The notes: generated from the letters alone by a model not told the origin. DNA of 64,000 nt from JAAYCI01 sp047972265 (GCA_047972265.1 JBKEAM010000045.1:45148-109147); one strand, 5' to 3'; counted from the first letter of the stretch, positions 52,250-60,441 are shown. Translations and numbers: made by a program.

Positions 52250-54676
52250 ATGAATCTTACGCCCAGCCAATTGCAATCCCTTTCTGCCCCGCAGCAGCAC
52301 TATATGCAATTTTTATACAGCACCATGCCCGCAAGTGACCGGGCCTCTTACCCTTTTGAGCTTTTTTTGTCCATTGTAGACCATGCCCTTTTTTTAAGAG
52401 AAAACATTGCCTGGTGCGCCTCTCTTTCAGAAGATGATTTTAAAGAATTTGTACTGTATCACCGCATCAACAACGAGGAGCTTTCTAACCCTCGTCCTCT
52501 TTTTTACAAAGAACTGTATCATCGCATTCAAAACCTGCCCCTAGAGGAAGCTTTGCTGGAAGCCAACCGCTGGTGCCAAGAGAATGTTACCTACCAATCG
52601 CAGGATGTACGCACCGCGTCTGCCGCCACCGTGTACAGTGCAGGCAGCGCCCGCTGTGGCGAGCAATCGGTTTTTGCGGTTACCGCCCTGCGCAGCGTGG
52701 GCATTGCCGCAAGGCAGGTGTATGTACCCCGCTGGTCTCACTGCGACGATAACCACGCGTGGGTAGAAGCGCTTTGCAATGGGCAGTGGGTATTTTTTGG
52801 CGCGTGCGAGCCAGAACCTGTGCTAAACCGAGGTTGGTTTAACACGGCCGCCAGCCGCGCCCTTTTGGTACACAGCCGTAGCTTTGCCGGGCTAGACAGC
52901 AACAGCGAAAAACTGGATTATGGCCGCGGGCTTACCTTTTATAACCAAACCCATCGATATGCAAAAACACAGCACTGCACCTTTACCGTTATGCAAAACG
53001 GCAAACCTGCCGCCAATGCTCTACTGCATTTAGAGGTTTTAAACGAAGCCGCGCTTGCTCCCATAGTTTCTTTTACCACCGATGAAAGCGGAACGGTTGC
53101 CCTTTCTTTGGGGCTGGGGGATGTTGTGCTGCATGCCGTAAAAGAAGAATGGGAGGGTTATACCCTTTTTAACGGTGCCACACAAAACACTGCTGTGGTA
53201 GAGCTAAAAGCCCCTGCTTACAGCACCGAGTGGCAAGCCTTTGACCAATACCCACCCGAAGACAGCCTTGAAAGTACCATTTTATTATCTGCACAGCAAA
53301 AAGAGCAGCGCATAAAGGATATTTTACAGGGTACCGCCCTGCGCGAAACGCGGATAGAAAACTTTTTTAACCCCCAACTTGCCGCCTTTTACCCCCATGC
53401 AAAGGATATTTTGCGCTTGGCACGCGGCAATTTTGCCGAGGTGCACACTTTTTTAAGCAGGGACGATAACCCCCTGCGCTTGGCATTGCTGCGCACCCTT
53501 TCTCATAAAGATTACCGAGACCTTACCGCCGAAGTATTAGAAAAGCATTTGGCTGCCACCCCTGTATACAATGGCAAAATGCCCGCCGAGGTGTATAAGC
53601 AATGTTTGCTGTGCCCCCGCATTGGGTTTGAGCGCTTGACTGCTTGGCGTGCACCCCTGCCCGTTTTCTTTTCTGCCGGGCAGCAACAAGAATATACAAA
53701 AAAACCCGCGACCTTGTGGCAGTATTTGCTGCAAAACATTACGGCTGAAAACAACTTTACCAATGCCACTTTGTTGTTTGACCCCGTGGATGCCCTGCGC
53801 CAAAAAACCTGTAATACCGAAAGCCTGCCCCTTTTGTTTGTTGCTGTTTTGCGCGCCTTGGGCATTCCAGCACGGCTTAACCCGCTAGACAATGTCCCCG
53901 AGTTTTGGATTGATAATGCTTTTGCAAGGGCCGAAGCCCCCACAAACAGCACCCTTATTTTGCAAAAAGACACAGATGCCCAATTTATCAACCACCAAAA
54001 CTGGAGCCTTGCGCAGCATACCGCCTGCGGCTGGCAAACTCTGCCGCTGACAGGGTGCGAATGGGAAGAAGATACCCTTGCCCTATGCTTGCCTGCGGGT
54101 CTTTACCGCTTGCTTACTTCCACCCGCCTACCAAGCGGCACCCAATACGCATACCATTGCTGTGTTGTAACCACTGCCGGGCAGCAAACCCGTGTAAAAA
54201 TGCAGCTGCGCAGTTTTGATTTAAAAGCAACATTAAAAGAGTATGCTCTCCCCGCCTTCCCCGTTATTCCTTCCGGCGGAGCAGAGCTGCCCAGCACCGA
54301 TTGGCTGCCGGGAAAAATTTCACTTTTGTTTTGGCTAGAAGAAGGCATGGAACCCACCGAACATGTTTTGAATGAACTGATAGAAGCAAAAGAAGAACTT
54401 GCCGCTTTGCCCTACTCCCTATGTTTTTTTGTACGCAACCAAAGCAGCCTGCAACAACGCACCCTTGCCTATGCCCTGCAACAACTGCCTTTTGCGCAGG
54501 TAGTATATGGAGACTGGCCCTATACAGTAGAGCTGCTGTCTCGCCGCTTATACTGCGACCCCGACCGACCGCCTTTAAGCATTGTTTGCAACGCCAAAGG
54601 CAATGCCGTATATGCCTGTAACGGTTATAACGTGGGCACCGTGCGCCAATTGATAGAAATAGCCGCAACATTTTAA
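52250..54676 (+). CDS. Large transglutaminase-like protein with C-terminal thioredoxin-like region
   Basis: This 808-aa protein shows no signal peptide or membrane span. A transglutaminase core lies at about residues 100-200, with Cys136 in SARCGEQSVF, His169 in DDNHAWVEA and an acidic residue in FGACEPE. A beta-rich middle (about 240-330) follows. A second, degenerate transglutaminase-like block near 520-560 (LLFVAVLRALGIPARLNP) has no catalytic Cys. The last ~120 residues (ISLLFWLEEGMEPTEHVLNEL) look like a thioredoxin fold without a CxxC. A protease, peptidase or deglycosylation role is possible. The ATG at 52250 has GGGGGAGG 8 nt upstream. Confidence 0.82.
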   Translation: MNLTPSQLQSLSAPQQHYMQFLYSTMPASDRASYPFELFLSIVDHALFLRENIAWCASLSEDDFKEFVLYHRINNEELSNPRPLFYKELYHRIQNLPLEEALLEANRWCQENVTYQSQDVRTASAATVYSAGSARCGEQSVFAVTALRSVGIAARQVYVPRWSHCDDNHAWVEALCNGQWVFFGACEPEPVLNRGWFNTAASRALLVHSRSFAGLDSNSEKLDYGRGLTFYNQTHRYAKTQHCTFTVMQNGKPAANALLHLEVLNEAALAPIVSFTTDESGTVALSLGLGDVVLHAVKEEWEGYTLFNGATQNTAVVELKAPAYSTEWQAFDQYPPEDSLESTILLSAQQKEQRIKDILQGTALRETRIENFFNPQLAAFYPHAKDILRLARGNFAEVHTFLSRDDNPLRLALLRTLSHKDYRDLTAEVLEKHLAATPVYNGKMPAEVYKQCLLCPRIGFERLTAWRAPLPVFFSAGQQQEYTKKPATLWQYLLQNITAENNFTNATLLFDPVDALRQKTCNTESLPLLFVAVLRALGIPARLNPLDNVPEFWIDNAFARAEAPTNSTLILQKDTDAQFINHQNWSLAQHTACGWQTLPLTGCEWEEDTLALCLPAGLYRLLTSTRLPSGTQYAYHCCVVTTAGQQTRVKMQLRSFDLKATLKEYALPAFPVIPSGGAELPSTDWLPGKISLLFWLEEGMEPTEHVLNELIEAKEELAALPYSLCFFVRNQSSLQQRTLAYALQQLPFAQVVYGDWPYTVELLSRRLYCDPDRPPLSIVCNAKGNAVYACNGYNVGTVRQLIEIAATF

Positions 54677-54680
54677 AGCA

Positions 54681-54710
54681 AAAACCCCTTTCGTAAAAGA
54701 AAGGGGTTTT
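54681..54710 (+). terminator. Terminator after the transglutaminase-like gene
   Basis: AAAACCCCTTTC pairs with GAAAGGGGTTTT around a 6-nt loop, followed by ATTTTG. Confidence 0.88.
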
Positions 54711-54773
54711 ATTTTGTTTATACCCAATCTATTATTCAATAATTATATATCCTGCTTTCTGCTTAAAATTGCA

Positions 54774-54802
54774 TTGACAAATGAGCCACAAAAGAATATT
54801 CT
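54774..54802 (+). promoter_or_regulatory. psuK-psuG promoter
   Basis: TTGACA (54774-54779) and TATTCT (54797-54802) are 17 nt apart. Confidence 0.75.
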
Positions 54803-54861
54803 ATAAACATAAGCTTACTTAATAAACTAATGTTAATTTACCTTTGATGGGGGTGACGTTT

Positions 54862-55959
54862 TTGCCAACAGACCGCGAAAGCGATATTTTACAGTTGATT
54901 GAAAAAAATCCCATGATTACCCAGCAAGAGCTTGCCGACCAGCTGGGCATTACCCGCTCTTCTGTGGGGGTGCATGTATCCCGCCTTATTAAGCAGGGAT
55001 TGGTGCAGGGGCGCGGCTATGTGCTGCCCGGGCGCAACTTTGCCGCTGTGGTGGGCGCCGCCGTACTGGATATACAAGGGCACCCCACAAAACCCCTTGT
55101 GCAGCAAGACTCTAACCCCGGCACGGTTATTCTTTCTCCCGGCGGAGTGGGGCGCAACATTGCCCATAACCTGGCCTTACTTGGGCAGGATGTAAAGTTT
55201 TTTTCGATGTTTGGCGGAGATTCCAACGGTACCTTACTGGCAGATTCATGCCGCAATGCGGGCATCGATATTTCTCCCTCACCCGTTATAGCGGGCGCTT
55301 CCAGTGCGGTTTACCTTTTTATCACCAACCACGAGGGTGAAATGCAACTGGCCGTTTCGGACATGAAAATTTACGAGCGGATGACCCCGGCTTTTTTACA
55401 GCCTCAACTGGCTCTTATCAATCAGGCGGCCCTGTGCTATGCCGATACAAACCTGCCCGAAGATACCCTTTGCGCCTTGGCAAATGCACTGCGCGTTCCC
55501 CTTTTTGTAGATACCGTATCCACCGCAAAAGCCATTAAGTTGGCACGCATACTGCCCCGCGTACACACCTTAAAAACAAATAGATTAGAGGCTGCCCTGC
55601 TTTGCGGTTTTGAAATTACCGATGAAGAAACCCTGCAAAAAGCGGTACAAACCCTGTTAGAAAAAGGCGTACAACGCATCTTTTTAACCTTGGGGCCACA
55701 GGGTGTATTGTGCGCAACCGCTACCGAAAGCCTGCGCCTGCCCATTTACTCCAGCAAGCTGGTAAACTCTACCGGCGCGGGAGACAGCTTTGCCGCTGCC
55801 CTTGCCTATGCTTGGATGCAGCATCTTTCTTTAGAGGACAGCGCCAAGGCAGGCCTCGCCGCCGCCAGCCTGTCCATCACCCATCCCGATACCATCCATC
55901 CCGGCATTAGTACCGAAAACCTTAACCGTATTATCCACGGCCTTGCGCCGCTGCAATAA
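54862..55959 (+). CDS. psuK: Pseudouridine kinase (PfkB family) with N-terminal winged helix
   Basis: PsuK phosphorylates pseudouridine to its 5'-phosphate. The N-terminal ~60 residues are a winged helix (ILQLIEKNPMITQQELADQLGITRSSVGVHVSRL), suggesting a DNA-binding role as well. The PfkB part has SPGGVGRNIAHNLALLG and the catalytic NSTGAGDSFAAALAY. I choose the TTG at 54862, because GGGGGTGA lies 5 nt before it; an in-frame ATG at 54847 lacks a ribosome site. psuG follows by 16 nt, the classic pair for pseudouridine breakdown. Confidence 0.9.
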   Translation: MPTDRESDILQLIEKNPMITQQELADQLGITRSSVGVHVSRLIKQGLVQGRGYVLPGRNFAAVVGAAVLDIQGHPTKPLVQQDSNPGTVILSPGGVGRNIAHNLALLGQDVKFFSMFGGDSNGTLLADSCRNAGIDISPSPVIAGASSAVYLFITNHEGEMQLAVSDMKIYERMTPAFLQPQLALINQAALCYADTNLPEDTLCALANALRVPLFVDTVSTAKAIKLARILPRVHTLKTNRLEAALLCGFEITDEETLQKAVQTLLEKGVQRIFLTLGPQGVLCATATESLRLPIYSSKLVNSTGAGDSFAAALAYAWMQHLSLEDSAKAGLAAASLSITHPDTIHPGISTENLNRIIHGLAPLQ

Positions 55960-55975
55960 AAAGGAGATTTTAACT

Positions 55976-56899
55976 ATGAACCAGTTACACCCTTATCTTT
56001 CCATTTCTTCTGAAGTGCAGGCAGCCCTGCGAGAAAACCGCCCGGTGGTTGCGCTGGAATCTACCATTATCTCTCATGGCATGCCCTACCCCCAAAACGT
56101 AGAAACCGCATTGGAAGTTGAACGCATTGTGCGCGAAAACGGTGCTATCCCCGCCACCATTGCCATTTTGGGCGGCAAACTGCGCATTGGTATGTCTGCC
56201 GATGAAATTAACTATCTGGGCAAAAAAGGCCTTGCTGTACACAAAACAAGCCGCCGCGATATCCCAGTATTGGTAGCCCGTGGCGAAGACGGCGCTACCA
56301 CCGTAGCCGCCACCATGATTTTGGCAGCCCTTGCCGGTATTAAGGTATTTGCCACCGGCGGCGTAGGCGGCGTACACCGCGGTGCCGAAGTAACCATGGA
56401 CATTAGCGCAGACTTAGAAGAACTGGCACGTACCCCCGTTATGGTGGTATGCGCAGGCGCAAAATCTATTTTGGATTTAGGCCTTACCCTAGAATATCTT
56501 GAAACCAAAGGCGTACCTGTTGTGGGTTACGGCACCGACGAGCTGCCCGCATTTTTTACCAGCAAAAGCGGCTTTAAACTAGAGTGCCGTATGGACACCC
56601 CCAAAGAAGTTGCAAGCTCCTTTGCTGTTAAAGAGGCCATTGGCCTTGAGGGTGGTATGCTGGTAACCAACCCCATCCCCGATGAATACGCCATGGCCCC
56701 CGAGGCAATTTCTTCTACCATCGAAGCCGCTGTTAAAGAAGCCAACGACACCGGCGTAAAAGGCAAAGACATTACCCCCTTCTTGCTGGATAAAATCCAA
56801 AAGATTACCGAGGGCAAAAGCCTTGCCGCCAATATTCAACTGGTGTACAACAACGCCCGTTTGGCAAGTGCCATCGCCAAAGAGCTGGTTTCTTTGTAA
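55976..56899 (+). CDS. psuG: Pseudouridine-5'-phosphate glycosidase
   Basis: PsuG splits pseudouridine 5'-phosphate to uracil and ribose 5-phosphate, breaking the C-C glycosidic bond. Family motifs are PVVALESTIISHGMPYPQN, GDGATT-like GEDGATTVAATM, KVFATGGVGGVHRGAE, VVCAGAKSILDLGLTLEYLET and GGMLVTNPIP. Length is 307 aa. The ATG at 55976 has AAGGAG upstream. It completes the pseudouridine salvage operon with psuK. Confidence 0.96.
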   Translation: MNQLHPYLSISSEVQAALRENRPVVALESTIISHGMPYPQNVETALEVERIVRENGAIPATIAILGGKLRIGMSADEINYLGKKGLAVHKTSRRDIPVLVARGEDGATTVAATMILAALAGIKVFATGGVGGVHRGAEVTMDISADLEELARTPVMVVCAGAKSILDLGLTLEYLETKGVPVVGYGTDELPAFFTSKSGFKLECRMDTPKEVASSFAVKEAIGLEGGMLVTNPIPDEYAMAPEAISSTIEAAVKEANDTGVKGKDITPFLLDKIQKITEGKSLAANIQLVYNNARLASAIAKELVSL

Positions 56900-56922
56900 A
56901 CTATATTAAGCCGCTATCTACG

Positions 56923-56953
56923 CCTCTTACCCTCTACCGGGTAAGGGGTTTTT
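56923..56953 (+). terminator. Terminator after psuG
   Basis: CCTCTTACCC pairs with GGGTAAGGGG around a 6-nt loop, followed by TTTTT. Confidence 0.85.
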
Positions 56954-57022
56954 ATTTTATGGCATCCATAAATTTCTTCGCAAATGTGGTAGCTTCTGTA
57001 AGCAACCATAGAGACACTATAC

Positions 57023-57062
57023 AAAAAGGCAGATGTGTATTAAAACACATCTGCCTTTTTAT
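57023..57062. terminator. Bidirectional terminator
   Basis: AAAAAGGCAGATGTGT and ACACATCTGCCTTTTT form a perfect 16-bp stem with a 6-nt loop. Both ends have T-tracts. It ends the minus-strand small gene at 57080 and backs up the psuG terminator. Confidence 0.9.
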
Positions 57063-57079
57063 TAATTTATCCTAATGGT

Positions 57080-57331
57080 TTATTTTGCCTCTACACCTTG
57101 GGCGCCAAACAGATTAAAGCGGAACAATTTGCTCTCGTCTTCTTTATTGGTACACTCGATGTGTGCTTTGGTAACCGTACCACCCTGAATAAGGGCTGTA
57201 AAGCCAATTAACTGCGACAATTTGCTTTTAAGGTTTAGGCGGTCGCCCTCCGGCGTTACCATAAACACCTCGCCTTCACAGGTATCCAAAACATCCATAA
57301 ATTCTTTTAGGTCAAAGTTATGCAGATCCAT
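57080..57331 (-). CDS. Small conserved-looking cytoplasmic protein
   Basis: Function unknown. An 83-aa soluble protein from the ATG at 57331 (MDLHNFDLKEFMDVLDTCEG), which has GGGAGG 9 nt upstream; the open frame runs 39 codons further without a ribosome site. It continues EVFMVTPEGDRLNLKSKLSQLIGFTALIQGG and ends KLFRFNLFGAQGVEAK, a compact alpha/beta pattern. It has its own terminator and is divergent from the GGGtGRT pair. Confidence 0.7.
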   Translation of the reverse strand: MDLHNFDLKEFMDVLDTCEGEVFMVTPEGDRLNLKSKLSQLIGFTALIQGGTVTKAHIECTNKEDESKLFRFNLFGAQGVEAK

Positions 57332-57484
57332 CTTTTTATTCCTCCCGCCATTCCCTTTGTGGGGGCTTCTTTTTAAGTGCTGCATATATACATAAAGACT
57401 TTGCACTTTCTTATTACAGAGTATAGCAAAGACAAATTTTAAAATCAACGTACATTTTTGGGTTTATTTTTTGCTGTGCTCTAT

Positions 57485-57506
57485 ATTTTAAAGCGCTCTT
57501 TAAAAT
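57485..57506. repeat. Palindrome upstream of the GGGtGRT pair
   Basis: ATTTTAAAG and CTTTAAAAT flank CGCT (perfect 9-4-9). It lies 35 nt upstream of the plus-strand -35 box and could be an operator or a weak terminator, since ATTTTTT follows shortly after. Confidence 0.45.
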
Positions 57507-57540
57507 CCCTATTTTTTAGCTCCGCCCAGTCTTTGCAGGC

Positions 57541-57569
57541 TTGAAAATCAACCCCATAAACCTTATAAT
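57541..57569 (+). promoter_or_regulatory. Promoter of the NifU-like/GGGtGRT operon
   Basis: TTGAAA (57541-57546) and a consensus TATAAT (57564-57569) are 17 nt apart. The leader to the first ATG is about 90 nt. Confidence 0.85.
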
Positions 57570-57665
57570 GTTGAATAAGCGTGTTAAATCTTTGGCAGCA
57601 TGTTTGGGGCGCATCCCAAACGCCTGGATATGCCCGCAATTTTTGGAAGAGAAGGAGCAATACAC

Positions 57666-58367
57666 ATGACCTACACACATGAAGTAGAGCAAATGTGTCC
57701 GGTAGCCAAGGGCCCGCATCATGGCCCCGCACCCATTCCCGAAGAGGGACGCTGGGTAAAGGCTTACGACGTAACCGACATTAGTGGCCTTACACATGGC
57801 GTGGGCTGGTGTGCACCCCAGCAAGGTGCCTGCAAGCTTACACTTAACGTTAAAAAGGGGATTATTGAAGAAGCCTTGGTAGAAACCATTGGCTGCTCTG
57901 GCATGACCCACAGCGCCGCTATGGCCGGAGAAATTTTGCCGGGCAAAACCATTTTAGAGGCACTGAACACAGACCTTGTATGCGATGCCATTAACGTAGC
58001 CATGCGCGAACTGTTTTTGCAGATTGTGTATGGCCGCAGCCAAACCGCTTTTTCGGAAGATGGACTGCCTGTTGGTGCCGGCCAAGAAGATTTGGGGAAA
58101 GGTCTTCGCAGCATGACCGGTACAATTTACTCCACCTCTGCCAAGGGCGTACGCTACATGGAGCTTACCGAGGGCTACATTACCCGCATGGCTTTAGACA
58201 AAGACAACCAAGTAATTGGCTACGAATTTGTGCGTCTGGGCAAAATGCTGGAGGATATCCGCCACGGCAAAGACCACAAAACCGCATACGAATCTAACAT
58301 GGGTACCTATGGCCGCTTTAAGCCGGAAGACGGCGCGGTAAAATACATAGACCCGCGCGAAGAATAA
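57666..58367 (+). CDS. NifU-like iron-sulfur scaffold-type protein paired with GGGtGRT protein
   Basis: A 233-aa protein from the ATG at 57666 (AAGGAGC upstream). Conserved-looking Cys occur in VEQMCPVAK, HGVGWCAPQQGACKL and ETIGCSGMTHSAAMAGEILPGK; the last segment resembles the NifU/IscU N-terminal scaffold core. The C-terminal ~70 residues form a separate charged region. Databases call such proteins iron-sulfur cluster assembly scaffold proteins, but here the constant partner is the GGGtGRT protein, not a cysteine desulfurase. Role unproven. Confidence 0.8.
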   Translation: MTYTHEVEQMCPVAKGPHHGPAPIPEEGRWVKAYDVTDISGLTHGVGWCAPQQGACKLTLNVKKGIIEEALVETIGCSGMTHSAAMAGEILPGKTILEALNTDLVCDAINVAMRELFLQIVYGRSQTAFSEDGLPVGAGQEDLGKGLRSMTGTIYSTSAKGVRYMELTEGYITRMALDKDNQVIGYEFVRLGKMLEDIRHGKDHKTAYESNMGTYGRFKPEDGAVKYIDPREE

Positions 58368-58383
58368 GGGAGGAGGGAATTTT

Positions 58384-59376
58384 ATGGCTAAATTTGAAAA
58401 CCAAGAACGTCGCATGCCTAAAATTGAGGCTTGCTTAAAACAAAATGGATTTTCATCCTTGGACGAATGCCAAGAGATTCTTCTCTCTAAGGGCATTGAT
58501 ACCGACAAAATTGTACGCGGTGTACAAAACATTTGTTTTGACAACGCTGTATGGGCCTATACCCTTGGCACCGCCATTGCTGTAAAGCGCGGCCTTAAAA
58601 GCGCTGCCGACTGTGCCTCTGCCATTGGCGAAGGGCTAGAAGCCTTTACCATCCCCGGCTCTGTAGCCGAGCAACGCCAAGTAGGCCTTGGCCACGGCAA
58701 CTTGGGCGCCATGCTGCTACGTGACGAAACCGAGTGCTTTTGCTTTTTGGCCGGGCACGAAAGTTTTGCCGCCGCCGAAGGCGCCATTGGCATTGCCAAA
58801 ACCGCCAACAAAGCCCGCAACAAACCCCTGCGTGTTATTTTAAACGGCCTTGGCAAAGATGCCGCCTTTATTATTAGCCGCATTAATGGCTTTACCTATG
58901 TAGAAACCGATTATGATTTTGAGCATGGTGTGCTTAAAACTGTAAAAGAGGTTCCCTACTCCGACGGCGATCGTGCCGCTGTACGTTGCTACGGCGCAAA
59001 CGATGTACTAGAGGGCGTAGCCATTATGAAGCAGGAGGATGTGCAGGTTTCCATCACCGGAAACTCTACCAACCCCACCCGTTTTCAGCATTTGGTGGCC
59101 GGCACTTACAAAAAATGGTCTACCGAAAACAACAAAAAATACTTTAGCGTAGCTTCTGGCGGCGGCACCGGCCGTACCCTGCACCCCGACAACATGGGCG
59201 CAGGCCCCGCCAGCTATGGCCTTACCGACAGCATGGGCCGTATGCATGGCGATGCCCAGTTTGCAGGTTCTTCTTCTGTACCCGCACACGTAGAAATGAT
59301 GGGCCTAATTGGCATGGGCAACAACCCCATGGTAGGCGCTACCGTTGCGTGTGCCGTTGCTGCAAGCCAGATATAA
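58384..59376 (+). CDS. GGGtGRT family protein
   Basis: This 330-aa soluble protein carries the family's name motif in VASGGGTGRTLHPDNMG (about residues 257-273). Other conserved-looking stretches are GSVAEQRQVGLGHGNLGAMLL, CFCFLAGHESFAAAEGAIGIA and AGSSSVPAHVEMMGLIGMGNNPM. The function of the family is not known to me. It follows the NifU-like gene by 16 nt with GGAGG before the ATG, so the two should act together. Confidence 0.85.
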   Translation: MAKFENQERRMPKIEACLKQNGFSSLDECQEILLSKGIDTDKIVRGVQNICFDNAVWAYTLGTAIAVKRGLKSAADCASAIGEGLEAFTIPGSVAEQRQVGLGHGNLGAMLLRDETECFCFLAGHESFAAAEGAIGIAKTANKARNKPLRVILNGLGKDAAFIISRINGFTYVETDYDFEHGVLKTVKEVPYSDGDRAAVRCYGANDVLEGVAIMKQEDVQVSITGNSTNPTRFQHLVAGTYKKWSTENNKKYFSVASGGGTGRTLHPDNMGAGPASYGLTDSMGRMHGDAQFAGSSSVPAHVEMMGLIGMGNNPMVGATVACAVAASQI

Positions 59377-59389
59377 TTTTTTTAAAGCA

Positions 59390-59423
59390 AAGCACCGTTT
59401 GCAAATGCAAACGGTGCTTTTTA
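59390..59423 (+). terminator. Terminator after the GGGtGRT gene
   Basis: AAGCACCGTTTGC and GCAAACGGTGCTT form a perfect 13-bp stem with an AAAT loop, then TTTATT. Confidence 0.9.
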
Positions 59424-59585
59424 TTGTTCTGGCTTACTCTAGTTTAATCTTAATATTTTTAACCACAGTTTTTTTACAAACTCCACGGCAAAGCAACTAA
59501 AACCATCTTACAAAATTGCAATACACTTTTAAGGCCATAACTAAAACCAATTAATCACAGCATTTTAATTTTGCAAAATACCCTG

Positions 59586-60020
59586 CTAATAATTTAGCAG
59601 CATAATATGTTCTCCATCGTAAACCCTGCCGTTAAACCTAAACCCCATTTTTTGGTATAGCGCCGGGGCCGCACTCCCGTCTATATCCACCCCCAAATAC
59701 AGCTTATGGCGGGTGTTGTCCTGCTTTATCGTGGTAAGCAATAAACGCACTGCTTCTTCTCCATAGCCTTTGCGTTGGTGGTTTTCATCCACCATTAATC
59801 GGCACAGCCAGTATTCATCGTCCTCGGCATCCAGACAATACATCAAAAATCCCACCGGTACATCGTTTGCATATATGCCAAACGGGTAGCAATTGGGCTG
59901 CACATACGCCTGCGCCAAAGACCGTATATTGGTTGCCACCAGCTTTTGCTGTTCTGGCGCTACATGCAAGGCAACCAATTCTTCAAAGTTTTGTTGTGTA
60001 ACAGGTTGTAAACAAATCAT
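59586..60020 (-). CDS. GNAT acetyltransferase, polyamine (BltD/PaiA-like) type
   Basis: A single 144-aa GNAT domain: MICLQPVTQQNFEELVALHVAPEQQ at the N-terminus, the acetyl-CoA loop MVDENHQRKGYGEEAVRLLL (about residues 75-95), and YQKMGFRFNG near the end. The early segments (YPFGIYANDVPVGFLMY, then WLCRLMVDE) resemble Bacillus BltD, which acetylates spermidine and spermine. An antibiotic target cannot be excluded. AAGGAG lies 6 nt before the ATG. A leader ORF and attenuator precede the gene. Confidence 0.85.
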   Translation of the reverse strand: MICLQPVTQQNFEELVALHVAPEQQKLVATNIRSLAQAYVQPNCYPFGIYANDVPVGFLMYCLDAEDDEYWLCRLMVDENHQRKGYGEEAVRLLLTTIKQDNTRHKLYLGVDIDGSAAPALYQKMGFRFNGRVYDGEHIMLLNY

Positions 60021-60068
60021 CCGGTATCTCCTTGTTGTTTAGGGGTACCGTGTGCCGCATATGGGCAC

Positions 60069-60101
60069 AAAAATACCCAGGAAAGGTAACCTCTCCCGGG
60101 T
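60069..60101 (-). terminator. Attenuator terminator upstream of the GNAT gene
   Basis: ACCCGGGAGAGG and CCTTTCCTGGGT form a 12-bp stem (with G-U pairs) and a TTA loop, followed on the minus strand by ATTTTT, about 50 nt before the GNAT ATG. Its 5' arm contains CCGGGAG (60093-60099), the exact complement of CTCCCGG inside the leader ORF (60141-60147). Confidence 0.85.
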
Positions 60102-60121
60102 GATTACGCCTACAAATAAAA

Positions 60122-60135
60122 CCTGTTTTAACAGG
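60122..60135 (-). promoter_or_regulatory. Small hairpin at the end of the GNAT leader ORF
   Basis: CCTGTT and AACAGG form a 6-bp stem that contains the leader ORF stop codon. It would sit inside the loop of the alternative antiterminator. Confidence 0.55.
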
Positions 60136-60178
60136 CCATGCCGGGAGTCATTCTATTGTTTTTACTGTTCATCGGCAT
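60128..60178 (-). CDS. Leader peptide of the GNAT attenuator
   Basis: A 16-codon ORF, MPMNSKNNRMTPGMAC, then TAA. GGGAGG stands 7 nt before the ATG, a better ribosome site than most genes here. Four of 16 residues are Met and the middle is Asn/Lys-rich; there is no run of a single rare amino acid. Codons 11-13 contain CTCCCGG, which can pair with the terminator's 5' arm. Inference: a ribosome stalled early would free this segment and turn the GNAT gene on, while a ribosome at the stop would cover it and allow termination. Confidence 0.7.
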   Translation of the reverse strand: MPMNSKNNRMTPGMAC

Positions 60179-60222
60179 AGTATGCCCTCCCTATCTGCAC
60201 TACATGTGCTTTTCTTATAATT

Positions 60223-60252
60223 AATATATCATGCCTTATATAAAAGATACAA
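60223..60252 (-). promoter_or_regulatory. Promoter of the GNAT leader and gene
   Basis: TTGTAT (60247-60252) and TATATT (60223-60228) are 18 nt apart on the minus strand, about 45 nt before the leader ORF. Confidence 0.6.
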
Positions 60253-60441
60253 GTTTTGTCCATTAATACCCTTTTTCATATATTTTTATATATGAATTTA
60301 TCCTTTGTGTAAATCGTTGATTTTTACTTAGCAATTTTGTTGCTTCACACAGATAAAACCATATTTTCGTGCCTATAAAATGTCATAAAACACCCTAAAA
60401 CCGCCGCTTTACAGCACATTTACATACATTTTAGCGGGTGA
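60253..60441. other. AT-rich intergenic spacer
   Basis: This stretch lies between the divergent GNAT and glycyl-radical promoters. I see no gene or clear structure. Confidence 0.4.
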
